Assembly (NCBI RefSeq): GCF_014207095.1
Contig: NZ_JACHBG010000023.1
Coordinates: 21,408 to 85,407, forward strand
Direction of reading: 5' to 3'
DNA: 64,000 nucleotides
From: Martinezella lusitana
GTDB lineage: Bacteria; Pseudomonadota; Alphaproteobacteria; Rhizobiales; Rhizobiaceae
Below are positions 37,001-42,979 of this stretch, one piece after another. The notes under the pieces were generated by a model that was given only the letters and a program-made list of their open reading frames with translations, had not been told where the DNA came from and did no database searches. Made by a program: the position numbers and the translations under genes. Numbering within the stretch: position 1 is the first letter of the stretch; every line of letters starts with the position of its first letter.

Positions 37001-39482
37001 CCTTGCCTCGAACTACACGCTGATCGGCGGCGCAGATACCGTCGATATCGCCAGGGCAACGATCTCGTCGATCTCGGGCATTACGGCCGGCAGCAAGACC
37101 TATGACGGTACCACGAGTGTCGTCCTGAACACCTCGGGTGCGGGCTTCTCCGGCATGGTCGGTGGAGACGCGCTGACGGTTGCGACCTCAACCGGCGCCT
37201 TCTCCGACAGGAATGCCGGTACCGGCAAACTGGTCAATATTTCCGGCCTGACGCTTGGCGGCGCGGATGCGGGCAATTATGAGCTAGCCGATACGACGGC
37301 GACGACCACGGCCGATATCAGCCGACGGGTGATCAACCTCTCGGGCAGCCGGACCTATAACGGCTCGATCAATCTCGATGCCTCGATCTTCACGCTATCG
37401 AACCTGGTGGGGGGCGAGACGCTGACGCTGTCGGGCGCCGGCGCCATGCTCGACAAGAATGCCGGCACGGGCAAGGCCGTGATGCTCGCATCGCTGGCTC
37501 TGGGCAACAGCATCAATGGCGATGGCGGCCTTGCCTCGAACTATACGCTGGTCGGCGGCACCGACACCGTCGACATCGCCAAGGCGGCGATCTCGTCGAT
37601 CGCAGGCATCACGGCCGGCAACAGGACCTATGACGGCAATGCGACCGCGACGCTCAACACCTCGGGTGTGGTCTTCTATGGCATGGCGGCGGGCGATAGC
37701 TTGAGCCTGGGCAATGGCTATTCCGGCCTGTTCTCCGACGCCAGTGCCGGTATCGGCAAGACCGTGACGATCTCCGGTCTTGGTCTTTCCGGTGCAGACG
37801 CCGGCAATTATACGCTCGCCTCCAACACCGCGACGACACTTGCCGATATCGCCAGACGCGCCATTACCGTTGCTGCCAATGGCGCAACCCGGACCTATGG
37901 CGACGCCAACCCGGCGCTGTCCTATAGCGTTGGTGGAAGTGGCCTGGTCAATGGTGACACTCTATCTGGCGCGCTTGCCACCCTGGCGACAGCGCAGTCG
38001 GGCGTCGGAAGTTACGGCATCACGCAAGGCACACTTGGAAATGCCAACTACGATATCAGCTATACCGGTACCAATCTGGTGATCACACCACGCGCTATCA
38101 CGGTTGCGGCCAACAATGCCAACCGTGTCTATGGTGATGCCAACCCGGCCCTCACCTACACCGTCGGTGGAAGCGGCCTTGTCAATGGCGACAGCCTGTC
38201 TGGGGCGCTTTCGACCTCCGCCGACGGCACCTCGAATGCCGGAAGCTACGGCATCACGCAGGGCACGCTTGGAAACGCCAATTACGATATCAGCTATACC
38301 GGTGCCAATCTGGCGATCACGCCGCGCGCCATCACGGTTGCGGCCAACAATCAAAGCCGCGCCTATGGCGATGCCAACCCGCTGCTCTCCTACACCGTTG
38401 GTGGAGCAGGGCTTGTCAACAATGACAGCCTCTCCGGCGGTCTGGCGACATCGGCCAACTTGACGTCGAGCGTGGGGATCTATGGCATCGGCCAGGGTTC
38501 GCTTGCAGCATCCGGCAATTATGACCTCACCTTTAGCGGTGCGCATCTGACGGTTACCAGGCGGGCGATCACGGTTGCGGCCAACAATCAAAGCCGCGTC
38601 TATGGCGACGCCAATCCGGCACTCTCCTACACGATCGGTGGCGTTGGTCTCGTCAACAATGACAGCCTCTCCGGTGGCCTCACCACATTAGCAAATGGTA
38701 CTTCCAATGTCGGAGCCTACGGCATTCGCCAGGGATCGCTGGCCGCCTCCGGCAACTACGACCTGTCCTTTGTCGGCGGCAATCTCGCCGTCACTCCGCG
38801 GACGATCACGGTTGCGGCCAATGGTGCAAGCCGCACCTATGGCGATCAGAACCCGCTGTTCAGCTATGTCGCCACGGGGCTTATCAATGCCGACACGCTG
38901 ACGGGCAATCTTGCAACCACCGCCAATCCGTTCTCCAATGTTGGCGCCTATGCCATCGGACTCGGTACGCTTGGCAACGCCAACTATGCAATCGGCTACA
39001 CCGGCGCCGACCTGACGATCACGCCGCGGTTGATCAGCGCCATTGCCAACAATGCCAGCCGTGCCGCAGGTGCCGCCAATCCGTTCTTCACCTACACGAT
39101 CGGTGGCGGCGGTCTCGTCAATGGCGACCGGCTCTTCGGGCAACTGGCCAGCGCCGCCGATCGCTTCTCCATTCCCGGCAGCTATGCCATCGACCAGGGA
39201 AGTCTCGCAGCCTCGGCCAATTACGATCTGAGCTTCGTCAGGGGCGTGCTGACGGTCACGGCCGCCCCTTCAAGCCCGACCGCCGATCTGGCAAGCGCCA
39301 TCGTGCCGCGATCCTATGCGCCCGACACGCCGCCGCCATTGCCGCCGGTTCCGGCCGAGGATCACGGCACCTTCTCCTACACCGATGAAGGACGCCGTGT
39401 GTTCCTCACGGATCCGCGCTTCGCTGGCACGGTCGTCTGCCTGGGAGACGGCGCAGGCTGTGTCATGCAAGCCACGCCGTAA
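31062..39482 (+). CDS. Giant filamentous-haemagglutinin-type exoprotein (TpsA)
   Basis: A 2806-residue secreted protein from the ATG at 31062. A signal peptide is about 33 residues (LVALLASTALVHSTAVLA). The TPS/haemagglutination domain follows to about residue 330 (NQTSGSAVVNWQSFDVG, VYLINPNGIAISNSG). A middle region carries GLUG-like motifs (GGLVG), about residues 680-1240. Then come ten YDG units (KTYDGTT, about 1385-2265) and six MBG units (about 2265-2735). A proline-rich linker and a short Cys-containing tail end it. TPS proteins need an outer-membrane TpsB transporter, and none lies in this window. Adhesion or biofilm is the likely role. Confidence 0.88.
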   Translation: MTRQTTRMTLSHKTRLVALLASTALVHSTAVLAQSLPSGGQVAAGSATIGSPSAGALTINQTSGSAVVNWQSFDVGKGNRVTFVQPDANSAILNRVTGQTSSTISGQINANGQVYLINPNGIAISNSGTVKAGAFVASTLGISDDDFMGGKRTFTGNGASAPVTNAGAITINRGGYMALIGGTVANSGVITVPMGKAALGSGEQATLDLSGDGFLQVAVPTKAKGSGALVDNSGKISARGGTVQLTAAAARDMARQAVNMSGTIEARGVSGRSGDIVLSGGDGEMAISGKIDASSKHGTGGKVQVTGRKITLANAKINASGKTGGGTVNIGGNRQGKGTLQHAETLTVDANTVINADAVTTGHGGNVVLWSDDLTRFAGTITAKGGSISGNGGEVEVSGKAKLSYTGLTDLTATHGSFGNLLLDPYNVTISTATDSNSSGFTATGNDSIINVNTLTNALATANVTVTTGSSSDATNPQAGTITVAAPIAWTSGSTLTLNAASDININAAITATTGGLTLASGGTISAPAAVSIGGTFNLTSGNWVQNTAALPTYSAKDFQLTGGSFLRVTGGDGSSATPYTLADVYGLQGIGSSGASLAAKWTLANNIDASGTANWNAGAGLNPIGTYSVTFSGVFDGASHIITGLTVNRAASFLGLFGNSAGTIQNIGLTSEFINGYSYTGGLVGNNTGTINNAFTTGTVNSIQYVGGLTGWNSGSINNSSATTAVSGSYDVGGLVGHNHGSISNSYAAGATYGSNTYAGGLAGFDDGTIKFAYATGSVSGNTYVGGLVGYNDSGSSIDNAYATGAVSGSVAVGGLVGRNFYSTITNSFWDVFTTGLFNGSGQSFFGMFRAIGLTTEQMRDSANNATNYAGWDFANTWYQSGNMRPILRSEAATANANGIATINNLHQLALISVNPSGNYVLSADIDASATAGTNASGVWDSVNDIDGGWQPIVTFTGSLDGAAHTISGLTSSSGGLFGTIGGGASVSNLSLKAADIKAYTPLAAMLASANAGSITSVSVSGTVLGGLDAGGLVGSNSGTIISSSASGSVTGSGDLGGLVANNSGSISGSSTSASVTGETYGGSEGRGGLIGRNSGTISNSFATGILSDLSAISWGGLVGINTATGIINQSYASGSANIAYALYSGGLVGLNNGSITQSFATGGIGGYANEFTGGLAGYNTGIISQSYALGSVSGSKAGGLVGYNTSTGQISHSYAAVSASRGGLAAFNDGTITNSFWNLTVSGRPAASGGGSGTITGTTGLTTDQMANPFLFIDAGWDFGLIWAMSKTGGAPVLRGLTSDPILNYYVRLSGNTSSIYGDVASVSGIALDGYGTGNVSIGWGSAANVGTYAYGDANVLALSYSTGVASDYYIDYGSGSLTINKRVISLSGSRTYDGTTSVSAGNLTLSNLANGETLTLSGIGSMADKNAGSGKAVSLGSLSLDDGSGLASNYTLIGGTDTVDISKATISSISGITALGKTYDGNTTATLNTGSAVFNGMLVGDSLTLGTGVTGAFSDRNVGAGKTVTISGLMLNGTDAGNYTLALDTATTTADITKATISSITGITASGKTYDGTTSVVLNTSGAGFSGMVGGDALTVATSTGAFADKNAGIGKVVNISGMTLGGADAGNYTLALDTATTTADIARATISSITGITANNKTYDGNTTATLNTSGAGFTGMLGGDVLTVATSSGTFSDKNAGAGKTVGITGLTLGGTDAGNYTLVSHIAATTADIAKAYVAFGGTSVNTKTYDGTTAASVNIYTIPISGDDMHVGYTSANFSDKNAGTSKTVAVDGLYITGADAGNYQLGITSTTSYGTITPAIITSIGGITAGNKAYDGTTDAPLDTSGAVFNGMIQGDNLTVATALGAFSDKNAGAGKTVDISGLTLGGADAYNYRLNINTASAIANIGQRVISLSGSRTYNGSVNLDASIFALSNLVGGETLALLGTGTMADKNASSGKAVTLASLMLGDSIQGDGGLASNYTLIGGADTVDIARATISSISGITAGSKTYDGTTSVVLNTSGAGFSGMVGGDALTVATSTGAFSDRNAGTGKLVNISGLTLGGADAGNYELADTTATTTADISRRVINLSGSRTYNGSINLDASIFTLSNLVGGETLTLSGAGAMLDKNAGTGKAVMLASLALGNSINGDGGLASNYTLVGGTDTVDIAKAAISSIAGITAGNRTYDGNATATLNTSGVVFYGMAAGDSLSLGNGYSGLFSDASAGIGKTVTISGLGLSGADAGNYTLASNTATTLADIARRAITVAANGATRTYGDANPALSYSVGGSGLVNGDTLSGALATLATAQSGVGSYGITQGTLGNANYDISYTGTNLVITPRAITVAANNANRVYGDANPALTYTVGGSGLVNGDSLSGALSTSADGTSNAGSYGITQGTLGNANYDISYTGANLAITPRAITVAANNQSRAYGDANPLLSYTVGGAGLVNNDSLSGGLATSANLTSSVGIYGIGQGSLAASGNYDLTFSGAHLTVTRRAITVAANNQSRVYGDANPALSYTIGGVGLVNNDSLSGGLTTLANGTSNVGAYGIRQGSLAASGNYDLSFVGGNLAVTPRTITVAANGASRTYGDQNPLFSYVATGLINADTLTGNLATTANPFSNVGAYAIGLGTLGNANYAIGYTGADLTITPRLISAIANNASRAAGAANPFFTYTIGGGGLVNGDRLFGQLASAADRFSIPGSYAIDQGSLAASANYDLSFVRGVLTVTAAPSSPTADLASAIVPRSYAPDTPPPLPPVPAEDHGTFSYTDEGRRVFLTDPRFAGTVVCLGDGAGCVMQATP
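33040..34800 (+). repeat. GLUG-type repeat region of the exoprotein
   Basis: About fifteen copies of a motif built on GGLVG followed by an NSGTI/NNGSI turn and SYATG-like stretches, roughly 27-35 residues apart. They are split into two blocks by a non-repeat linker near 33600-34100 that contains a second WDFANTWYQSG-type motif (the other is near 34890). Confidence 0.75.
35210..37855 (+). repeat. YDG-type repeat region of the exoprotein
   Basis: Ten units beginning with TISSI-GITA or RVISLSGS and KTYDGTT or RTYNGS, each about 80-95 residues, ending with GNYTLA-like strands. Several are near-identical at DNA level (for example those starting near 35745 and 37060), so recombination between copies is likely. 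Confidence 0.8.
37856..39265 (+). repeat. MBG-type repeat region of the exoprotein
   Basis: Six units of about 78 residues beginning ITVAANN-SRVYGDANP and ending in NYDLSF or NYDISYTG. The last is diverged (SRAAGAANP). The strands are beta-rich and likely form a stalk. Confidence 0.8.
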
Positions 39483-39587
39483 GTGCACTGCGGCAGTGGA
39501 GATGCGTCCGCGGGGATGGCTGTCAGCGTGAGAAAGACAACAAGCCTGGCGGCGCTCGGCCGCGATGGAAGTTGCAGCCTGACATAA

Positions 39588-39622
39588 TTCGATGGTTGCA
39601 GGTCCGAATCCTATCAAGAGCA
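39588..39622 (+). repeat. tRNA-3'-end-like repeat, copy D
   Basis: TTGCAGGTCCGAATCCTATC followed by AAGAGCA is close to the family consensus (GCAGGTTCGAATCC-TCAAGAGCA). It lies after the exoprotein gene and seven bases before the 117-bp inverted-repeat element. Confidence 0.55.
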
Positions 39623-39628
39623 AAAATA

Positions 39629-39745
39629 GGGGCCGGAACAAGAGCCGTCCGTAATCGTACGCGGCCTTTATCAACCAAAGACAGCCACAGCGGATTTGAT
39701 GGTGATGCCTCCGCTATGACTGCGGACGGCTCTTGTTCCGGCCCC
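39629..39745. repeat. 117-bp element with perfect 23-bp inverted repeats
   Basis: The left arm 39629-39651 begins GGGGCCGGAACAAGAGCC. The right arm 39723-39745 is its exact reverse complement. A smaller hairpin (AGCGGA/TCCGCT) lies between them. It could be a miniature transposable element or a strong bidirectional hairpin between the exoprotein gene and the convergent gene at 39762. No poly-T tract typical of a terminator follows. Confidence 0.7.
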
Positions 39746-39761
39746 AAAACGACGCAGGGAG

Positions 39762-40385
39762 TCAGTCTGTTGTTGAGCCTGCGATAATTGTCAGCCGCCG
39801 CAGCGATGGTATGTATACGCTAAACAAGAAGACACCCCACCAATCGGAGCCGGCGTCAAAATAGTCTGAAACCTCGGGAAGGCGCACGTTCGACCAGTCG
39901 AGGATCTCACTCGTCTGGAACGGTGGTAGGATAAAGTCTCTAATCTCTTCGAACGCCGCCTGTATCTCACCCGGTCTGGCCCGGAGAGAGTAGGGAGTCC
40001 ATGAGAATGCGTAGGCGAACTGCCCCCCTGCGCCAACTTCGGGCAACCCGCCACCTCCCGATGTAAGATTTACGTCGTCGAGAGTGTTCAGAGTTGGATT
40101 GCATAGTTCTAATCCGTCCGAGGTTCTATAGCGGCCTAACTTCAGGAGCTGTCCGCCATTCAGGTCGTACCAGTCGCCGAAGAATTCTTTGTCGGAGATG
40201 CATCTGCTCCCGAGTAGGCGCAGTTTCTCAATGTCGATCGTAGATGACGGCTGCAACGCCTGCGAGATAGCTGAAAGGATTTCCTCATCCGTACCATCCG
40301 CCTCCTCGAAGACAACGAAGTCGAGCACACCAAGCATCTTCCGAAAACGCTCAAAGGCAGATGGCAGTTTGTCTATCTGGTTCAT
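39762..40385 (-). CDS. Hypothetical protein
   Basis: A 207-residue acidic soluble protein with no family I can name. It is rich in aromatic and acidic residues (FVVFEEADGTDEEI, DYFDAGSDWWGVFLFSVYIP), which recalls contact-dependent-inhibition immunity proteins. No signal peptide or membrane helix is seen. It is convergent with the exoprotein gene, which lacks a recognisable toxin tail, so the immunity reading is weak. Confidence 0.5.
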   Translation of the reverse strand: MNQIDKLPSAFERFRKMLGVLDFVVFEEADGTDEEILSAISQALQPSSTIDIEKLRLLGSRCISDKEFFGDWYDLNGGQLLKLGRYRTSDGLELCNPTLNTLDDVNLTSGGGGLPEVGAGGQFAYAFSWTPYSLRARPGEIQAAFEEIRDFILPPFQTSEILDWSNVRLPEVSDYFDAGSDWWGVFLFSVYIPSLRRLTIIAGSTTD

Positions 40386-40500
40386 TCGATTGCTTTACGA
40401 TTCGGTTCGTCTGCCCAAAATGGAGAACCCAAGGTTGCCGCAGCTGCGTTAAAGGCCCTGAACATTAAACCCGCCTCGCTATTGTAATCGTGCTGATAAT

Positions 40501-40527
40501 GGTGAAGGCGGACTCGCCGCCTTCACC
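40501..40527 (-). terminator. Hairpin downstream of rtcB
   Basis: A perfect 11-bp inverted repeat, GGTGAAGGCGG/CCGCCTTCACC, lies six bases after the rtcB stop. Only a weak AU-rich tail (ATTATC) follows on the minus strand, so termination could be incomplete. It probably ends the rsr-Y RNA-rtcB transcript. Confidence 0.65.
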
Positions 40528-40532
40528 GACGT

Positions 40533-41951
40533 TTACTGGCGCTTTTTGCGCCAAGGCGCATTCTTCTGCCAGTCACCGGCCATGATGCTCCCGAACGGGA
40601 TCACCTCATCGACCACTTCGGCAAGACCGTAGTGGTCGATCTGCGCCCGCACGTTCGCAGCGTTCTTGTAGGCACTTGGCAGTTCCGACACATCCGCGAA
40701 ACCGGAGAAGAACCGCGCGTCGAGACCGCTTGTTTCCTTCTCCAGAATAGCCGCGATGTTGTTCGGGCTGAGACCTCGCGAATCCGCGCCATATTCCGCA
40801 GACAACTGCCTCATATGCGCGCTGCGCGAGAAGTTACGACCGGCGCCGTGCGGCGAGAAGCCGAGACCATGGGCAGCGTTTGCCCCGCGAACGATCAGGA
40901 TCGGCTCCGCCATGTTGAGCGGAATGATGGTCAGATCGGTCGCATCGTCAGCCCAGTTGTCGAAGGCAGGCGTCGCACCCTTTCCGTGATAGAACAGCCC
41001 GTCCGACTTCCGGAAGACGAAGTTGTGTTCGTTCCAGAAGCGATCGGCGACCTTGGCCGAGAGCTTTTCCGCAGCCATGTCGTGAAGGACATAGTGGTTC
41101 TCCTTCGTCCACTGGCGGATCGTCTGCAACGCTGACCAATAGGCGTCCCCTTCCTCGGTATCCGCTGGAATCCAGGCATTTTCCCTATGCGTCTCGGGCG
41201 AGATCTGCTCACGAAACCGGTTGGCGACCTTCATGCCCTTGTCGTAGAGGCGGGCACCCGGTGCTCGCGATCCATGGTGGGTCACAAGCGCGGTTTCACC
41301 GGTCGACCTCATCGTTCCGACATAGGCGAAATGATTGCCGTCGCCCTGGGTCGCGAAATGCTCGATACCAACGCTCAGTGCGCCGTCGCGCAGATATGGG
41401 TTCTGCTCGAAAGCCAAAAGCGTCGCCTCGGAAGGCTTGATCTGCGCGCCAGGCGGACGACCGCCGGGACCGAAATGCGTCACGGCATGCACGGCATCCA
41501 GCAGCGACTTCGGATCCACACCCGGAAAGATCGAGATCGCCATCGAGCAGCAGATATCGGCCGAATGCATGCCGGGATGGATTGCTTCGGATGCGACCAC
41601 GCCGCCGACCGGGATCGTCCCGACCGGGCCGGCCGGGCATGCGTCGGGCATGATCGCCGCCGCCCGAACGACGGGCGTGCGCACCAGCGCGCGCATCGTC
41701 GCATTGACCTTTTCCAGATTGTCCTGCTCAAAGGCGTTCTCGGCACGGATGTTAGAATAGATCTCGATGTCGTTATCGGCCTTCAAGGCAAGCGTTGGCC
41801 CTGGCGCAAATGCCTTTGCCGCTTCCAGGGCATCCGTCACCGAACCCCCCTTGCTCAAAACCGCATTGGCCGCATCGAGAGCCGGGCGGAACCACTTCCC
41901 CTGGCTCATGCCGGCATCGATCAAGTCCTGTCCGCTCATTACCGTTGTCAT
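40533..41951 (-). CDS. rtcB: RtcB-family RNA 3'-phosphate ligase
   Basis: A 472-residue protein from the ATG at 41951; GTG 41999 and ATG 41939 are alternatives and no clear ribosome site decides. The GTP/Mn-dependent ligase active site is present: D132 and C135 in DICCSM, H207 in GDGNHF, H226 in HHGSR, H322 in HGKGAT and the guanylylated H368 in PHGAGR. DICCSM replaces the canonical DIGCGM, so this is a diverged clade. RtcB joins 2',3'-cyclic phosphate or 3'-phosphate RNA ends to 5'-OH ends. The gene ends an rsr-Y RNA-rtcB operon; no rtcA cyclase gene is present here. Confidence 0.92.
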   Translation of the reverse strand: MTTVMSGQDLIDAGMSQGKWFRPALDAANAVLSKGGSVTDALEAAKAFAPGPTLALKADNDIEIYSNIRAENAFEQDNLEKVNATMRALVRTPVVRAAAIMPDACPAGPVGTIPVGGVVASEAIHPGMHSADICCSMAISIFPGVDPKSLLDAVHAVTHFGPGGRPPGAQIKPSEATLLAFEQNPYLRDGALSVGIEHFATQGDGNHFAYVGTMRSTGETALVTHHGSRAPGARLYDKGMKVANRFREQISPETHRENAWIPADTEEGDAYWSALQTIRQWTKENHYVLHDMAAEKLSAKVADRFWNEHNFVFRKSDGLFYHGKGATPAFDNWADDATDLTIIPLNMAEPILIVRGANAAHGLGFSPHGAGRNFSRSAHMRQLSAEYGADSRGLSPNNIAAILEKETSGLDARFFSGFADVSELPSAYKNAANVRAQIDHYGLAEVVDEVIPFGSIMAGDWQKNAPWRKKRQ

Positions 41952-42002
41952 TGTCTTTTCTGCGTCTGCAGTCCTTCTTGTTCTGTTGCTTTTCTTCACA
42001 CC

Positions 42003-42102
42003 GCCTGGGCGACAAGCGTTGCCGGAGATCTATCTCACCGCACGCATTCCATGGTCATGGCGCTATGCGGCCCCTGTAGTCACCGGCGGCGTTCGCCCAG
42101 GC
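42003..42102 (-). ncRNA. Y-RNA-like unit 7 (degenerate)
   Basis: Terminal stem GCCTGGGCGA/TCGCCCAGGC, 10 perfect bp, carries GGCGAACG (Ro-binding GNCGAANG). The second stem GCCGG/CCGGC and the conserved ACTACA follow. The interior is short and has no recognisable T arm or D arm, unlike the other units. It ends about 50 bases before the rtcB start, so it may also act in the rtcB leader. Confidence 0.6.
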
Positions 42103-42114
42103 TCGTCTTCATCA

Positions 42115-42253
42115 TCCCGGCGACGAGATGTGGCAGGACAATTTACTGAGCTACGGGCTCCTTTCGGAACACGGGATGAATTGAACATCCGACCTGCCTG
42201 CCGAAAAATCCAGCAAGCCGCTCTACCTGTAGTCCTGCCGGCATTTGCCGGGA
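42115..42253 (-). ncRNA. Y-RNA-like unit 6
   Basis: Terminal stem TCCCGGC/GCCGGGA (7 bp). The Ro motif is changed to GGCAAATG. The second stem GGCAGGAC/GTCCTGCC is a perfect 8 bp, then ACTACA. T arm GGATG/CATCC with a 7-base TTCAATT loop, an acceptor-like GTTCC/GGAGC hairpin capped by GAAA, and a D-arm-like GCCCGTAGCTCAG that lacks its closing half. Confidence 0.65.
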
Positions 42254-42278
42254 CAGTTCGTTCCCACTTGGTAGGAAC

Positions 42279-42411
42279 TTGCAGCGGCGACGAGGATGGA
42301 CGAAACCGGATGGCCCCGCTCGTGCCAGAGAGCGTATGCCCAGGAGGAGTCGAACCTGCCAGACCATCCAACTTTGGTGGCTGTAGTTCCGTCCGGCATT
42401 CGCCGCTGCAA
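42279..42411 (-). ncRNA. Y-RNA-like unit 5
   Basis: Longest terminal stem, TTGCAGCGGCGA/TCGCCGCTGCAA, 12 perfect bp, with GGCGAATG. The second stem GGACGGAAC/GTTTCGTCC (9 bp, one G-U) is followed by ACTACA. T-arm-like GGTTCGACT and a D-arm-like GCTC/GAGC hairpin follow. Strong pairing makes this one of the most convincing units. Confidence 0.72.
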
Positions 42412-42420
42412 TTCCCATCA

Positions 42421-42542
42421 TGGCGACAGACGTTCAAGAAACGTCCTGTCGTTCCTCCACGGTGGGAGATGACGACAGAGCGGGCTTCGAACCCGCAACT
42501 CCATTCGCGAAGCACCAACATAGTTTCCTTCGGCATTCGCCG
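42421..42542 (-). ncRNA. Y-RNA-like unit 4
   Basis: A short terminal stem GGCGA/TCGCC with GGCGAATG. Second stem AGGAAAC/GTTTCTT, then ACTATG in place of ACTACA. The T arm is perfect (GCGGG/CCCGC around TTCGAAG). The acceptor-like stem CTGTCGT/ACGACAG (7 bp) is extended by CTCC/GGAG. No D arm is present. Confidence 0.65.
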
Positions 42543-42555
42543 CTTTTTTTCAGCC

Positions 42556-42659
42556 ATGGCGACAAGTGACCAAAGAAACTTCCCGCTACCAAGGGGACAT
42601 TCAATCCCTTGCAGGGTTCGAACCTACCGCGGCCATGTAGTTCCTTTTGCATTCGCCAT
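42556..42659 (-). ncRNA. Y-RNA-like unit 3
   Basis: Terminal stem ATGGCGA/TCGCCAT with GGCGAATG and a CTTG strand just before TCGCC. The second stem is AAAGGAAC/GTTTCTTT (8 bp), then ACTACA. T arm GTAGG/CCTGC around TTCGAAC, acceptor-like AAGGG/CCCTT. The D arm is reduced to GGTAGCGGG. Confidence 0.7.
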
Positions 42660-42669
42660 TCATTTCAGC

Positions 42670-42781
42670 CATGGCGACAATTGTCCGGGAAACAGCTTGC
42701 TCTACCAACTGAGCTACAGGACCAGGCCCTGGCGAGACTCGAACTCGCGACACAGATGTAGTTCCCCATGCATTCGCCATG
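42670..42781 (-). ncRNA. Y-RNA-like unit 2
   Basis: Terminal stem CATGGCGA/TCGCCATG with GGCGAATG. Second stem GGGGAAC/GTTTCCC, then ACTACA. T arm GCGAG/CTCGC around TTCGAGT, acceptor-like CAGGG/TCCTG, then a complete D arm TAGCTCAGTTGGTAGAGC. All three tRNA-like arms are intact, in permuted order (T arm, acceptor, D arm). Confidence 0.78.
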
Positions 42782-42794
42782 TCATTCCATTCGT

Positions 42795-42929
42795 CCGTGA
42801 CGACGAGGTGTGGTGAAACGTCCCGCTCTGTCCGCTGAGCTACGGGTCCATGAACTGGAGGACTCGACGGGATTCGAACCCGCGACCTGGAGGGTAATAG
42901 CCTGTAGTTTCATCCGGCATTCGTCACGG
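42795..42929 (-). ncRNA. Y-RNA-like unit 1
   Basis: Terminal stem CCGTGACGA/TCGTCACGG, 9 perfect bp of a sequence unlike the other units, yet it keeps the Ro motif as GACGAATG. Second stem TGAAAC/GTTTCA, then ACTACA. T arm GCGGG/CCCGT around TTCGAAT, acceptor-like GAGTCC-TCCA-GGACCC, D arm GCTCAGCGGACAGAGC. First unit after rsr. The order T arm, capped acceptor, D arm inside a closing stem is that of the YrlA class of Ro-binding RNAs. Confidence 0.78.
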
Positions 42930-42931
42930 CT

Positions 42932-42958
42932 CCCCGCGCCGTTCACGGCGGCGCGGGG
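42932..42958 (-). promoter_or_regulatory. Strong hairpin between rsr and the Y RNA array
   Basis: CCCCGCGCCG/CGGCGCGGGG, a perfect 10-bp GC stem with a 7-base loop, lies 21 bases after the rsr stop and 3 bases before unit 1. It lacks a poly-T tail. It may be an attenuator, an RNase site or a 3' cap protecting the rsr mRNA while the array is cut off. Confidence 0.6.
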
Positions 42959-42979
42959 GTATTGCTTTCTATGAGCCCG

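Noticed and set aside
35210..39265. CRISPR-like repeat array
   Set aside because: The repeats are long, in frame and protein-coding (YDG and MBG units), with no unique spacers.
40398..40425. A further copy of the tRNA-like repeat (CGGTTCGTCTGCC)
   Set aside because: Only the T-loop core matches; the CAAGAGC or CACATC tail is missing.
42063..42652. Several 60-160-codon frames across the region between rsr and rtcB
   Set aside because: They cross hairpins whose pairing is conserved; the region is better explained as structured RNA units.
42661..42900. Ordinary tRNA genes in the rsr-rtcB interval
   Set aside because: T arm precedes the acceptor and D arm, and an Ro-binding stem replaces the anticodon arm, so these are permuted tRNA mimics and not tRNA genes.
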